A stretch of DNA of 35,922 nucleotides from the NCBI GenBank assembly GCA_030837785.1, contig JAUQYA010000047.1:1-35922 (forward strand). The letters run 5' to 3'. This document shows, one piece after another, positions 1 through 7,379 of the stretch. Position numbers and translations under genes: made by a program. Below the pieces are notes generated by a model. That model saw nothing but the letters and a program-made list of their open reading frames with translations. It did no database searches and was not told where the DNA came from. Numbering within the stretch: position 1 is the stretch's first letter; each line of letters starts with the position of its first letter. Origin of the DNA: Albidovulum sp. (GTDB lineage: Bacteria > Pseudomonadota > Alphaproteobacteria > Rhodobacterales > Rhodobacteraceae).

Positions 1-52
1 TGGCGGCAAGTCCGCCGTTCCCGCCGCGCAATCCTGAGAACCCGAGGGAAGA

Positions 53-1012
53 ATGACCCGCACCGTCCTTGAATCGAAATCGAAAACCGTCGTCATCGGC
101 TTTGACGAGCCGTTCTGCGTGATCGGCGAGCGGATCAACCCCACCGGGCGCAAGAAGCTCGCCGCCGAGCTCGAGGCGGGCGATTTCTCGACCGTCGAGA
201 AGGACGCGCTGGAGCAGGTCGCCTGCGGGGCGATGGTGCTCGACGTCAACGCGGGCGTTGTCTACAACTCCAACCCCAACCCGAACGAGACCGAGCCGCC
301 GCTGATGACCAGCATGATCAGGCTGGTGCAGGGCCTCGTCGACGTGCCGCTCTGCATCGACTCGTCGGTGCCCGCGGCACTCGAGGCCGGGCTTGCGGCG
401 GCCGAGGGGCGCCCGCTCCTCAACTCCGTCACCGGCGAGGAGGAACGGCTGGAACTCGTCCTGCCGCTGGTGAAGAAATACAACGTGCCGGTGGTGGCGA
501 TCTCCAACGACGACACCGGCATCTCGATGGACCCCGACGTGCGCTTCGCCGTGGCGAAGAAGATCGTCGAGCGTGCCGCCGACCACGGCATCCCGGCCCA
601 TGACATCGTCGTCGACCCGCTGGTCATGCCGATCGGCGCGCTGTCCACCGCGGGGCAGCAGGTCTTCGCCCTGGTCCGCCGCCTGCGCGACGAGCTTGGC
701 GTCAACACCACCTGCGGCGCCTCCAACATCTCCTTCGGCCTGCCGAACCGGCACGGGATCAACGCTGCCTTCCTGCCGATGGCGATCGGCGCGGGGATGA
801 CCTCGGCGATCATGAACCCGGTCCGCCAGGTCGAGATGGAGGCGATCCGCGCCGCCAACATGCTGATGAACCACGACGCCAACGGCGGCGAGTGGATCCG
901 CTTCTCGAAGGTGCTGGAAGCGGTCGAGGGCGGCCTGAGCTTCGCCGAAGCCTCCGCCGCGCAGGCCACCGCCGCCTCGGGCCGCCGCGGCGGCCGTCGC
1001 GCCCGGGCGTGA
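53..1012 (+). CDS. Methyltetrahydrofolate:corrinoid methyltransferase (pterin-binding domain protein)
   Basis: This 319-residue cytoplasmic protein is a single pterin-binding TIM barrel of the kind that moves the methyl group of 5-methyltetrahydrofolate to a corrinoid cofactor. Family landmarks are visible in order: VIGERINPTGR near residue 23, VLDVNAG near 62, PLCIDSS near 99, LLNSVTGE near 122, and SNISFGLPNR near 223. There is no cobalamin-binding, homocysteine-binding or activation domain, so it must work with separate partner proteins. As I recall, Phaeobacter inhibens has a methionine synthase split into separate proteins, one of which is a pterin-domain protein like this; that role is the best inference here, but demethylation of another methyl donor is possible. 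The start has a GAGGGA ribosome site just upstream. The last 20 residues are Ala/Arg/Gly-rich and look unstructured. Upstream partners lie outside the window; the downstream gene is convergent. Confidence 0.88.
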   Translation: MTRTVLESKSKTVVIGFDEPFCVIGERINPTGRKKLAAELEAGDFSTVEKDALEQVACGAMVLDVNAGVVYNSNPNPNETEPPLMTSMIRLVQGLVDVPLCIDSSVPAALEAGLAAAEGRPLLNSVTGEEERLELVLPLVKKYNVPVVAISNDDTGISMDPDVRFAVAKKIVERAADHGIPAHDIVVDPLVMPIGALSTAGQQVFALVRRLRDELGVNTTCGASNISFGLPNRHGINAAFLPMAIGAGMTSAIMNPVRQVEMEAIRAANMLMNHDANGGEWIRFSKVLEAVEGGLSFAEASAAQATAASGRRGGRRARA

Positions 1013-1027
1013 TCGGGCGCTGATCCG

Positions 1028-1828
1028 TCAGCCGGCAAGCACCCGCAGCGCCCGCGCCCGCGCGGGCGGGATGCGGGCGACCTCGACGGCGGTGAAGACG
1101 TGGAGCGTGCCGAGGTCGTCGTCGACGACCGCATGGTCACCAACCCATCCGCCCATTGCCAGGTAGCTTTTCAGAAGCGGCGGCAGGGCGCGCATCGGTG
1201 CGCGCCCGGCATCGCCCGCGGATGGGCCGCGCCCGCGGTCGAACTCCCGGCCCCTGTCCCGGCCGAGCCCGGGGCCAGCCTCGCCACCGAACCGGACCAC
1301 CCGCGGCGCCTTCACCTTCGGCAGCCACCGCTCCGGCGCGCGGTGGCGGGCACCGAGCATGGCGAAGACGTCGCGATAGGGCGCGGCATCGGTGCCGGGG
1401 AAGGACGAGCAGCCGAACAGCATCCCCGCCCCTTCGGCATCCACCAGCCGCGTTACCGCGCCCCAGGCGATCCGGATCACGTCGGGGTCGTGGCACCCGG
1501 GGTCGAGGCAGAACCGCCCCAGTTCCATCATCCGTCCGGGCCAGGACGCAAGCCCCGAGAGGTCGTAGTGCCGGGCCGAATAGCTCCGCCCGATCTCGCG
1601 CCCGTCGGCGAGCGGCAGAAGCCGCGCCGCGGCGACGAGGCGGCCCGTCTGCCGCTCTTCCACCAGCAGGTGCCGGCACAGGCGGTCGAAATCGTCGGCG
1701 TCACGCCCGCCCCTGCCGAGGTGCTGTGCGGCACGGAACGCCCGCCAGCGCAGATCCTGGGCGCGCAGGACGTCGGCCCCGGCTTCGGCGACCCGGGCGA
1801 GGTAGTTTCCCTTTGCCAGCGCCAGCAT
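1028..1828 (-). CDS. olsB: OlsB-type GNAT N-acyltransferase (L-ornithine N-alpha-acyltransferase)
   Basis: A 266-residue GNAT-fold acyltransferase of the OlsB/hemolysin-like family, which takes a 3-hydroxyacyl chain from acyl carrier protein onto the alpha-amino group of ornithine, the first step of ornithine lipid synthesis at the inner membrane. The order of blocks agrees with OlsB: KGNYLARVAE at the N-terminus, CRHLLVEER near residue 47, MELGRFCLDP near 95, a core ending in CSSFPGTDAAPY, and the C-terminal block LLKSYLAMGGWVGDHAVVD with TLHVFTAVEVARIPPARAR. I chose the ATG at 1828 because GGAG lies 9 bases upstream and the protein then begins as relatives do; an open frame runs further upstream without family resemblance. 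About 35 residues around 175-210 are Arg/Gly-rich and lie between conserved blocks. No olsA acyltransferase is next to it. Divergent from msrB. Confidence 0.85.
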   Translation of the reverse strand: MLALAKGNYLARVAEAGADVLRAQDLRWRAFRAAQHLGRGGRDADDFDRLCRHLLVEERQTGRLVAAARLLPLADGREIGRSYSARHYDLSGLASWPGRMMELGRFCLDPGCHDPDVIRIAWGAVTRLVDAEGAGMLFGCSSFPGTDAAPYRDVFAMLGARHRAPERWLPKVKAPRVVRFGGEAGPGLGRDRGREFDRGRGPSAGDAGRAPMRALPPLLKSYLAMGGWVGDHAVVDDDLGTLHVFTAVEVARIPPARARALRVLAG

Positions 1829-1844
1829 TGCGCCGTTCTCCGGC

Positions 1845-1873
1845 TTGGCGGGCCCCGCGCCCGTGCCTACATT
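1845..1873 (+). promoter_or_regulatory. Predicted sigma-70 promoter of msrB
   Basis: TTGGCG at 1845-1850 and TACATT at 1868-1873 are separated by 17 bases, placing the start of transcription near 1880, about 50 bases before the msrB ATG. It lies in the gap between the divergent olsB and msrB. Confidence 0.5.
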
Positions 1874-1930
1874 GAGCGCGAGGTTAACGCACGCCGTGAC
1901 CGGCGGGGCAACGCAAAAGGGGAGGGCCGA

Positions 1931-2329
1931 ATGGCGGCGAAGATCGTGAAGACCGATGCGGAGTGGCGGCAACAACTGTCGGATCTGGCCTACAAGGTCA
2001 CGCGCGAACACGCCACCGAACGCGCTTTCACCCACGACGATTTCCCGGCCGGCCCCGCGACCTACAGCTGCGTGTGCTGCGGCGCGGCCCTCTTCGACGC
2101 CGGAACGAAGTTCGACGCCGGCTGCGGCTGGCCGAGCTTCTACAAGCCGGTCTCGGCGGCGGCGGTGGGCGAAAGCGAGGACCGGAGTTGGTTCATGAAG
2201 CGGACCGAGGTCCATTGCGCGGCCTGCGACGCCCATCTCGGCCACGTTTTCCCCGACGGCCCGAAACCGACCGGCCTGCGCTACTGCATCAACGGGGTCG
2301 CGCTGACCCGTCATCCCAGGGCGGGATAG
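1931..2329 (+). CDS. msrB: Peptide-methionine (R)-S-oxide reductase MsrB
   Basis: A 132-residue cytoplasmic enzyme that reduces the R epimer of methionine sulfoxide in proteins, repairing oxidative damage. All signatures of a zinc-containing MsrB are present: two CxxC pairs (C47/C50 and C96/C99) that hold the structural zinc, GCGWPSF at 64-70, and the catalytic RYCIN motif with C119. The usual second, resolving cysteine region near residue 65 (C65) is also kept. The length is that of a free-standing single-domain MsrB, with no fused MsrA. The ATG at 1931 follows GGAGG by 5 bases, while the open frame upstream does not resemble the family. It is transcribed away from olsB and converges on bamE, whose stop is 9 bases downstream. 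Confidence 0.96.
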   Translation: MAAKIVKTDAEWRQQLSDLAYKVTREHATERAFTHDDFPAGPATYSCVCCGAALFDAGTKFDAGCGWPSFYKPVSAAAVGESEDRSWFMKRTEVHCAACDAHLGHVFPDGPKPTGLRYCINGVALTRHPRAG

Positions 2330-2337
2330 GCGGCGGG

Positions 2338-2799
2338 TCAGTCGTTCTCGAAAAGCTGGCCCGCGCTGACGTTGCCGATATTGCCCAGAAGCTGGCGCAG
2401 GAAGCCCAGCCCCTTGATGTTGCTGTCGGTGACGCGGCGCGACAGGACGACGACCTGCCCCTTTTCCAGACCGAAGCGTTCGACATTCTCGACGATCCCG
2501 CTTTCGTCGAAGCTGATCGCCACGACCTGGCGGTCGATCTCCTGCGGCTCGCGCAGGCCGTAATGGCGGAATCGCGAGCCGACGTAATACCAGGCCCCCC
2601 CGGTCAGAAGCCCGGTCGACGATGGCCGGCCCACCGCCTTGCCGACATCCTCGCGGGTCGATGTGCCGACGATCACCTGCTCCAGATCGGCATCGCGCGG
2701 GACATAGCCGTGATTCTGGTAAAGCGCCGTGCAGGCGGCAAGGAGCGCGACCGCGAGCGCCAACGTGCCGCGCCGAACCCCGGAACCGAGCCTGCCCAT
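2338..2799 (-). CDS. bamE: Outer membrane protein assembly factor BamE (SmpA/OmlA) lipoprotein
   Basis: A 153-residue lipoprotein of the BamE family, a small subunit of the BAM complex that inserts beta-barrel proteins into the outer membrane. From the ATG at 2799 the protein starts with a basic stretch, a hydrophobic segment and the lipobox LLAAC, with C23 as the lipidated residue. The mature part has the family pattern NHGYVP, then LEQVIVGTSTREDVGKAVGRPSS (the helical pair), then WYYVGSRFRHYG and the strands VVAISFDESGIVENVERFGLEKG. The region after residue 115 (RVTDSNIKGLGFLRQLLGNIGNVSAG) is a tail longer than in E. coli, as in other alphaproteobacteria. GAGGG precedes the chosen start by about 5 bases. 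Divergent from yceD. Confidence 0.9.
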   Translation of the reverse strand: MGRLGSGVRRGTLALAVALLAACTALYQNHGYVPRDADLEQVIVGTSTREDVGKAVGRPSSTGLLTGGAWYYVGSRFRHYGLREPQEIDRQVVAISFDESGIVENVERFGLEKGQVVVLSRRVTDSNIKGLGFLRQLLGNIGNVSAGQLFEND

Positions 2800-2912
2800 A
2801 CCACCCTCTTGCCCTGCCGCCTCAAGCCTTCTATCCCGCTTACAACAAGCCAGCACCGTCCTTCAAGGACGAACCCGTCCGGCCCCGCCCGATCGGGCCG
2901 CAGGAGCCGCCG

Positions 2913-3464
2913 ATGACCGCCGACCACAGCCCCTTCAGCCACCCCTTCCGCGTCGCCGCCCTGCCCGCCCGCAAGGCCACGCGCTTCGACCTTCGCCCCG
3001 GCGACACGGCGCTGGCGGCGATTGCCGGCGCGCTCGGGCTTCTCGGGCTCGGGGCGCTGAACTTCCGGGGGGAGCTTCGCCCCGCCGGGCGGCGAGACTG
3101 GCTGCTGGAAGCCGATCTCGAGGCGACGGTCACGCAGGCCTGCATCGTGACGCTGGCGCCGGTCACCTCCCGGGTGACGGAAAGGGTCATCCGGCGCTAC
3201 GTCGCCGACCTTCCCGAGCCCGAGGCGGAGGAGGTCGAGATGGCGGACGAGACGGTGGAACTCCTGCCCGGGGTGATCGACGCGGGCGCGGTCATGGTCG
3301 AGGCGCTGGCGCTGGCACTTCCCCCCTATCCGCGCGCGGAAGGGGCGGAATTCGCCGCCGCCGAGGCCCGTCCGGAGGGCGCGTCCCCGCTTGATGACGA
3401 GGAAACGACACGTCCTTTCGCCGGGCTCGCCGATCTCATCAGGAAGCGCGGCGAGGCGGAGTGA
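2913..3464 (+). CDS. yceD: DUF177 / YceD family protein
   Basis: A 183-residue protein of the YceD/DUF177 family. Relatives are encoded beside rpmF and plsX in most bacteria, and plant chloroplast members are needed for 23S rRNA accumulation, so a role in large-subunit rRNA processing or stability is inferred. The key region is visible: LNFRGELRP near residue 50, then the conserved cysteine block TQACIVTLAPVTSRV near 75-90, and an acidic stretch ELPEPEAEEVEMADETVE-like in character near 100-120. It ends in the usual FAGLADLIRKRGEAE. The ATG at 2913 follows CAGGAG by 6 bases. A perfect GC palindrome (3468-3483) lies 3 bases after the stop but has no T run. Divergent from bamE. Confidence 0.85.
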   Translation: MTADHSPFSHPFRVAALPARKATRFDLRPGDTALAAIAGALGLLGLGALNFRGELRPAGRRDWLLEADLEATVTQACIVTLAPVTSRVTERVIRRYVADLPEPEAEEVEMADETVELLPGVIDAGAVMVEALALALPPYPRAEGAEFAAAEARPEGASPLDDEETTRPFAGLADLIRKRGEAE

Positions 3465-3505
3465 GACGCCGCCGCGCGGCGGCTGCGGCGGGCGCCAGAA
3501 AAGAC

Positions 3506-3533
3506 TTGCACCCGCCCGGAATCGCAGTATGTT
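3506..3533 (+). promoter_or_regulatory. Predicted promoter of the rpmF-plsX-fabH cluster
   Basis: TTGCAC at 3506-3511 and TATGTT at 3528-3533 are spaced by 16 bases. Transcription would start near 3540, giving a leader of about 100 bases before rpmF. The leader contains the 12-base palindrome CCGGGGCCCCGG at 3604-3615, which would form a strong hairpin about 25 bases before the start codon. Confidence 0.45.
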
Positions 3534-3640
3534 CCCGCCCTCGCTGGAACGTTGGGTTCGCACCGGTCGCTTTGCGGTCGCCTTGTGACGAAACCCCAGG
3601 AAACCGGGGCCCCGGCCCCATGAAAACCCGAGGTTGAGAC

Positions 3641-3847
3641 ATGGCTGTCCCTCAGAACCGGACCACGCGGTCCCGCCGCAACATGCGCCGCGCCCACGAT
3701 GCACTGGTCGCCGCCAATCCGAACGAATGCCCGAACTGCGGCGAACTCAAGCGCCCGCACCACGTCTGCGGCGCCTGCGGTCACTACAATGACCGCGAGG
3801 TGGTCGCCCAGACCGCCGAGGTCGACCTGGACGAAGACGCGGCGTAA
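3641..3847 (+). CDS. rpmF: 50S ribosomal protein L32
   Basis: A 68-residue ribosomal protein of the large subunit. It begins MAVPQNRTTRSRR, as bacterial L32 does, and carries a complete zinc ribbon with C30, C33, C43 and C46 (CPNC and CGAC), so it is the zinc-binding form. The C-terminal 15 residues are acidic (VDLDEDAA), typical of alphaproteobacteria. It is followed after 23 bases by plsX, the widespread rpmF-plsX-fabH order that ties ribosome and phospholipid synthesis together. A predicted promoter and a leader hairpin precede it. Confidence 0.97.
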   Translation: MAVPQNRTTRSRRNMRRAHDALVAANPNECPNCGELKRPHHVCGACGHYNDREVVAQTAEVDLDEDAA

Positions 3848-3870
3848 GCCCGCGTCGGTAGCCCGGCTCC

Positions 3871-4992
3871 ATGCCGTCAGCGAATGACAGCGCGCCCGAA
3901 GCCCCCGGACACGGGACTTCGGGCCGCATTGTCATTTCCGTGGATGCGATGGGCGGTGATCGCGGCCCGGCCGCGGTCGTCGCCGGGATGGACGAATCCG
4001 CGGCCGCCAACCCCGGCATCGAGTTCATCGTCCACGGGCCCGAGGACCTGCTCGCCCAGCTTGTCGCGAAACGCCCCGCATTGGCCGGCCGCTGCACGAT
4101 CCGCCCTGCGGCGGGGGTCGTGACGATGGACGACAAGCCCTCCCAGGTCGTGCGCCACGGCGAGGGCACCTCGATGTGGTCGGCGATCGAAAGCGTCCGC
4201 AAGGGCGAAGCGACGGTTGCGGTCAGTTGCGGCAACACCGGCGCGCTGATGGCGCTGTCGATGATCCGGCTCAGGAAGCTTCCGGGCGTCAGCCGCCCGG
4301 CCATCGCCTGCCTCTGGCCCTCGCGCAACCCGCAGGGCTTCAACGTCATGCTCGACGTCGGCGCCGACATCCGCGCCGACGCGCCCGACCTTCTCCAGTT
4401 CGCGCTGATGGGGGCGAGCTATGCCCGCAACGGGCTGGGTGTCGCGCGCCCGCGCGTCGGGCTTCTCAACGTCGGCACCGAGGAACACAAGGGCCGGGCG
4501 GAGCTGAAATCGGCCCAGGACCTGGTCGCGGCGGCGGCCGAGACGGGCGGCTTCGACTATGTCGGCTTCGTCGAGGGCGGCGACCTGCCCTCGGCGCGGG
4601 TCGACGTGATCGTCACCGACGGCTTCACCGGCAACATCGCGCTGAAGACCGGCGAAGGCACCGCGAAACTCATGGGGGAGTTCCTGCGCGAGGCGCTCGC
4701 CTCCGGGCCCCTGTCGCGCCTCGCCGCCCTCCTTGCGCTCGGCTCGCTGAAACGCCTGCAACGGCGGATCGACCCGCGGCGGGTCAACGGCGGGGTCTTC
4801 CTCGGCCTCAACGGAACCATCGTGAAGTCGCACGGATCGGCCGATGCGACCGGCGTCGCGGCCGCGATCGGGCTCGCCTTCCGCCTTGCCGGTTCCGGCT
4901 TCCAGGAACGGCTCGCGGCACGGGTTGCCTCTGCCGCGCCGGCGGGGCAGAGTGGCGCCGAAGGTGGCGCAGCGAACGGGAATTCCACATGA
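3871..4992 (+). CDS. plsX: Phosphate acyltransferase PlsX
   Basis: A 373-residue peripheral membrane enzyme that converts acyl-ACP to acyl-phosphate, the acyl donor used by PlsY to start phospholipid synthesis. Landmarks are ISVDAMGGDRGP near residue 22, VSCGNTGALMALSM near 110, the block GVSRPAIACLWP, the LLNVGTEEHKG region near 200, and VIVTDGFTGNIALKTGEG near 245, ending in NGTIVKSHGSAD near 315. Length fits the family (about 330-370) with a short extra N-terminus and an Ala/Gly-rich C-terminal tail. The ATG at 3871 has only a weak ribosome site, so coupling to rpmF is likely. The stop overlaps the fabH start by 4 bases (ATGA), so the two are translated together. Confidence 0.97.
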   Translation: MPSANDSAPEAPGHGTSGRIVISVDAMGGDRGPAAVVAGMDESAAANPGIEFIVHGPEDLLAQLVAKRPALAGRCTIRPAAGVVTMDDKPSQVVRHGEGTSMWSAIESVRKGEATVAVSCGNTGALMALSMIRLRKLPGVSRPAIACLWPSRNPQGFNVMLDVGADIRADAPDLLQFALMGASYARNGLGVARPRVGLLNVGTEEHKGRAELKSAQDLVAAAAETGGFDYVGFVEGGDLPSARVDVIVTDGFTGNIALKTGEGTAKLMGEFLREALASGPLSRLAALLALGSLKRLQRRIDPRRVNGGVFLGLNGTIVKSHGSADATGVAAAIGLAFRLAGSGFQERLAARVASAAPAGQSGAEGGAANGNST

Positions 4993-5963
4993 CAATCCGT
5001 GCCGTGATCCGGGGCGTCGGGCATTATCTGCCCGCGCGGGTGGTCCCGAATTCGGAGTTCGAGGCGCGGGTCGAGACGAGCGACGAATGGATCCGCACCC
5101 GCACCGGCATCGAGCGGCGCCATTTCGCGGCCGAGGGCGAGACGACCTCGGACCTCGGCGCGAAGGCCGCCGAGGCGGCGCTGGCGGATGCCGGGATGAC
5201 GGCCGCCGATCTCGACGCACTGGTGCTTGCGACATCGACGGCCGACCTGACATTTCCCTCGGCCGCGACGATGGTCCAGGACAAGATCGGCATGACCTCG
5301 GGCTTCGCCTTCGATGTCCAGGCGGTCTGCGCGGGCTTCGTCTTCGCGCTCGCCAACGCCAATGCGCTGATCCAGTCGGGCCAGGCGAAGCGCGTGCTCG
5401 TCATCGGCGCCGAGACGTTCAGCCGCATCCTCGACTTCACCGACCGCACGACTTGCGTCCTTTTCGGCGACGGCGCCGGCGCGGTCGTGCTGGAAGCGGC
5501 CGAGGGCGAGGGCACCTCGGCCGACCGCGGCATCCTCGCCACCGACCTGCACAGCGACGGGCGCTACCGCGACATCCTCTATGTCGACGGCGGTGTATCG
5601 ACGACCGGAACCGCCGGCCATGTCCGGATGCTCGGCAACCAGGTTTTCCGCCACGCGGTCGAAAAACTGGCCGAAACCGCCCATGCCGCGCTCGAGAAGG
5701 CGGGGATGACCGGCGCCGACGTGGACTGGATCGTGCCGCACCAGGCGAACCTCAGAATCATCGCCGCCACCGCGCAACGGATGCAGGTGCCGATGGAGCG
5801 GGTGGTGGTCACGGTGCAGGACCACGGCAACACCTCGGCCGCCTCGATTCCGCTCGCGCTTTCGGTCGGCAAGGACCGCGGGCAGATCAGGGAAGGAGAC
5901 CTGATCGTCACCGAGGCGATCGGCGGCGGTCTCAGTTGGGGCGCAGTCGTCCTCAGGTGGTGA
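4989..5963 (+). CDS. fabH: Beta-ketoacyl-ACP synthase III (FabH)
   Basis: A 324-residue condensing enzyme that joins acetyl-CoA to malonyl-ACP to begin fatty acid synthesis. The catalytic triad is complete: C114 in VQAVCAGF, H251 in VPHQANLRI and N281 in DHGNTSAAS, each matching the E. coli enzyme with a small offset. The N-terminus (IRGVGHYLPARVV) and SDEWIRTRTGIERRH are typical. The ATG overlaps the plsX stop. It lies between plsX and ihfA, as in many alphaproteobacteria, so initiation of fatty acid and of phospholipid synthesis share an operon. Confidence 0.98.
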   Translation: MTIRAVIRGVGHYLPARVVPNSEFEARVETSDEWIRTRTGIERRHFAAEGETTSDLGAKAAEAALADAGMTAADLDALVLATSTADLTFPSAATMVQDKIGMTSGFAFDVQAVCAGFVFALANANALIQSGQAKRVLVIGAETFSRILDFTDRTTCVLFGDGAGAVVLEAAEGEGTSADRGILATDLHSDGRYRDILYVDGGVSTTGTAGHVRMLGNQVFRHAVEKLAETAHAALEKAGMTGADVDWIVPHQANLRIIAATAQRMQVPMERVVVTVQDHGNTSAASIPLALSVGKDRGQIREGDLIVTEAIGGGLSWGAVVLRW

Positions 5964-5971
5964 AATCCCGC

Positions 5972-6001
5972 TTGAATGCCCCTCCCCAAGCCGTTGATAT
6001 T
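5972..6001 (+). promoter_or_regulatory. Possible promoter of ihfA
   Basis: TTGAAT at 5972-5977 and GATATT at 5996-6001 are 18 bases apart, just after the fabH stop. This 90-base gap is clearly richer in A+T than its surroundings, which supports an internal promoter for ihfA, but the match is moderate. Confidence 0.3.
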
Positions 6002-6053
6002 GACTCGGAAATCTTATCCGCCCATCCTGCCGCAAACAGCCAGGGGGACGGAG

Positions 6054-6356
6054 ATGAGCGACAAGACCTTGACGCGCATGGATCTGAGCGAGGCCGTGTT
6101 CCGTGAAGTGGGGCTTTCGCGCAACGAATCGGCGCAACTCGTCGAAAGCATCCTGACCCACATGTCAGATGCGCTCGTCGCCGGCGAGACGGTGAAGATC
6201 TCGTCCTTCGGAACCTTCTCGGTGCGTGACAAGTCGGCCCGCGTCGGGCGCAACCCCAAGACCGGGGACGAGGTGCCGATCAGCCCGCGCCGGGTGCTGA
6301 CGTTCCGGCCATCGCACCTGATGAAGGACCGTGTTGCCGCCGGCAACCGGAGCTGA
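6054..6356 (+). CDS. ihfA: Integration host factor subunit alpha
   Basis: A 100-residue HU/IHF-family DNA-bending protein that pairs with IhfB, binds specific sites and bends DNA sharply, affecting transcription, recombination and replication. It starts MSDKTLTRMDLSEAVFREVG, has the dimer core ETVKISSFGTFSVRDK near residue 45, and the beta-arm GRNPKTGDEVPI whose P68 is the residue that intercalates into DNA. PRRVLTFRPS follows near 78. GGAG lies directly before the ATG at 6054; the open frame upstream of it is not conserved in character. The merR gene follows at once, an arrangement I recall from many alphaproteobacteria. Confidence 0.95.
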   Translation: MSDKTLTRMDLSEAVFREVGLSRNESAQLVESILTHMSDALVAGETVKISSFGTFSVRDKSARVGRNPKTGDEVPISPRRVLTFRPSHLMKDRVAAGNRS

Positions 6357-6366
6357 GGCGCCGGAG

Positions 6367-6426
6367 ATGGAAAAGCCGGGGATGGAAAAGCCGGGCATGG
6401 AAAAGTCGGGCGTGGAAAAGTCGGCC
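6367..6426 (+). repeat. Four tandem 15-base units, each with an in-frame start codon
   Basis: Units begin at 6367, 6382, 6397 and 6412, each of the form RTGGAAAAGYCGGSS. They encode MEKPG, MEKPG, MEKSG and VEKSA at the start of the MerR-type gene. Confidence 0.95.
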
Positions 6427-7158
6427 GAGGCCTTCCGCACCATCAGCGAAGTCGCCGACATCCTCGACACGCCGGCCCATGTGCTGCGGTTCTGGGAAAG
6501 CCGCTTCTCTCAGGTGAGGCCGGTGAAGCGGGCGGGCGGGCGGCGCTATTACCGCCCCGCCGATCTGGCCCTTCTCGGCGGCATCAGGAAGCTGCTCCAC
6601 GACGACGGCATGACGATTCGCGGCGTGCAGAAGATCCTGCGCGAGAAAGGTGTGCGCCATGTTGCGGCGCTCGGGTCGGCGGAAGCGCCGGGAGGGCCGG
6701 CCGCGCCGGCTGCTGCGGCGCCCGGACCTGCGCGCATGGCGGCGCCCGGGACGCGGTCATCGCCCTTCGGCGGCCCGGTGCCGGCACCTGCCCGCGATGC
6801 CGCCGGGCACTGGCCGCAAACCCCGGCGCCGATGGCCGCAGGTGCCGAGGACCGGCTCCTGCCCGACCCCGACGGTGCCGCCGCCCCGGGCGACGAGGCC
6901 CCGATGGAGGTCGACGCGCCGACGCTGCCGCTCGGCCAGCCCGGAAACGTGCACCCGCTCGCCGGGGCCGCCCCGGTTGCCGCCGAGGTGCCCCCCTCCG
7001 CCCAGGCCGCGGCGCCGCGGCCCCCGGCGGCCGCGATGTTGCGGGCGATGGACGCGTTCAAGGCGCGTGAACACCGGGGCGAGTTGCGCGTCATCTACAC
7101 CCGGCTGTCGGCGCTGCGCGACCTTCTGGCCGAACGCAATCAGCCGCCGCGGGACTGA
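6367..7158 (+). CDS. MerR family transcriptional regulator
   Basis: From the ATG at 6367 this is a 263-residue regulator. An N-terminal winged helix-turn-helix of MerR type runs from about residue 23 (FRTISEVADIL, TPAHVLRFWESRF, RRYYRPADLALL, MTIRGVQKILRE). A long Pro/Ala/Gly-rich linker from about 105 to 225 is probably unstructured, and a conserved-looking helical tail (AFKAREHRGELRVIYTRLSALRDLL) closes the protein. The target is unknown. The start is truly uncertain: the N-terminus is four tandem 15-base units, so ATG at 6367, 6382 and 6397 and GTG at 6412 are all in frame, and a GTG at 6331 inside ihfA with AAGGA upstream would add 12 residues. No effector-binding cysteines are seen, so a metal-sensing role is not suggested. 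Probably co-transcribed with ihfA. Confidence 0.85.
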   Translation: MEKPGMEKPGMEKSGVEKSAEAFRTISEVADILDTPAHVLRFWESRFSQVRPVKRAGGRRYYRPADLALLGGIRKLLHDDGMTIRGVQKILREKGVRHVAALGSAEAPGGPAAPAAAAPGPARMAAPGTRSSPFGGPVPAPARDAAGHWPQTPAPMAAGAEDRLLPDPDGAAAPGDEAPMEVDAPTLPLGQPGNVHPLAGAAPVAAEVPPSAQAAAPRPPAAAMLRAMDAFKAREHRGELRVIYTRLSALRDLLAERNQPPRD

Positions 7159-7205
7159 GCCCCCGGGATGGGCACAACCTCCTTCGTCCGGCTGCGTTTT
7201 GGCGC

Positions 7206-7235
7206 TTGCCCCCGCCCCGCCAATCATCCTATACC
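7206..7235 (+). promoter_or_regulatory. Predicted promoter of tRNA-Pro
   Basis: TTGCCC at 7206-7211 and TATACC at 7230-7235 are 18 bases apart, placing the transcript start just before the tRNA at 7245. Confidence 0.5.
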
Positions 7236-7244
7236 GCCGAGCGT

Positions 7245-7322
7245 CGGGCCGTGGCGCAGCCTGGTTAGCGCGTCCGTCTGGGGGGCGGAAGGTCGCGAGT
7301 TCGAATCTCGCCGGCCCGACCA
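7245..7322 (+). tRNA. tRNA-Pro (anticodon GGG)
   Basis: A full cloverleaf can be drawn. The acceptor stem CGGGCCG pairs exactly with CGGCCCG at 7312-7318, the D stem GCGC/GCGC encloses a 10-base loop, the anticodon stem TCCGT/GCGGA carries the loop CTGGGGG with anticodon GGG at 7280-7282, and the T stem GCGAG/CTCGC encloses TTCGAAT. The discriminator is A7319 and the CCA end is encoded at 7320-7322. It reads CCC and CCU codons. It stands alone, with its own predicted promoter and a strong hairpin 8 bases downstream. Confidence 0.97.
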
Positions 7323-7329
7323 ACACCGA

Positions 7330-7359
7330 AACGCCCACCCCCTTGCCGGGGTGGGCGTT
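7330..7359 (+). terminator. Hairpin terminator after tRNA-Pro
   Basis: AACGCCCACCCC pairs perfectly with GGGGTGGGCGTT over 12 base pairs around a 6-base loop. Only a short TTC follows, so it may act as terminator or as a 3' processing boundary for the tRNA transcript. Confidence 0.7.
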
Positions 7360-7379
7360 CGCCTATGGGGGACGGCGTC

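Noticed and set aside
3468..3483. Terminator after yceD
   Set aside because: The 16-base GC palindrome has no T run and no unpaired loop of suitable size; it may be a chance product of composition.
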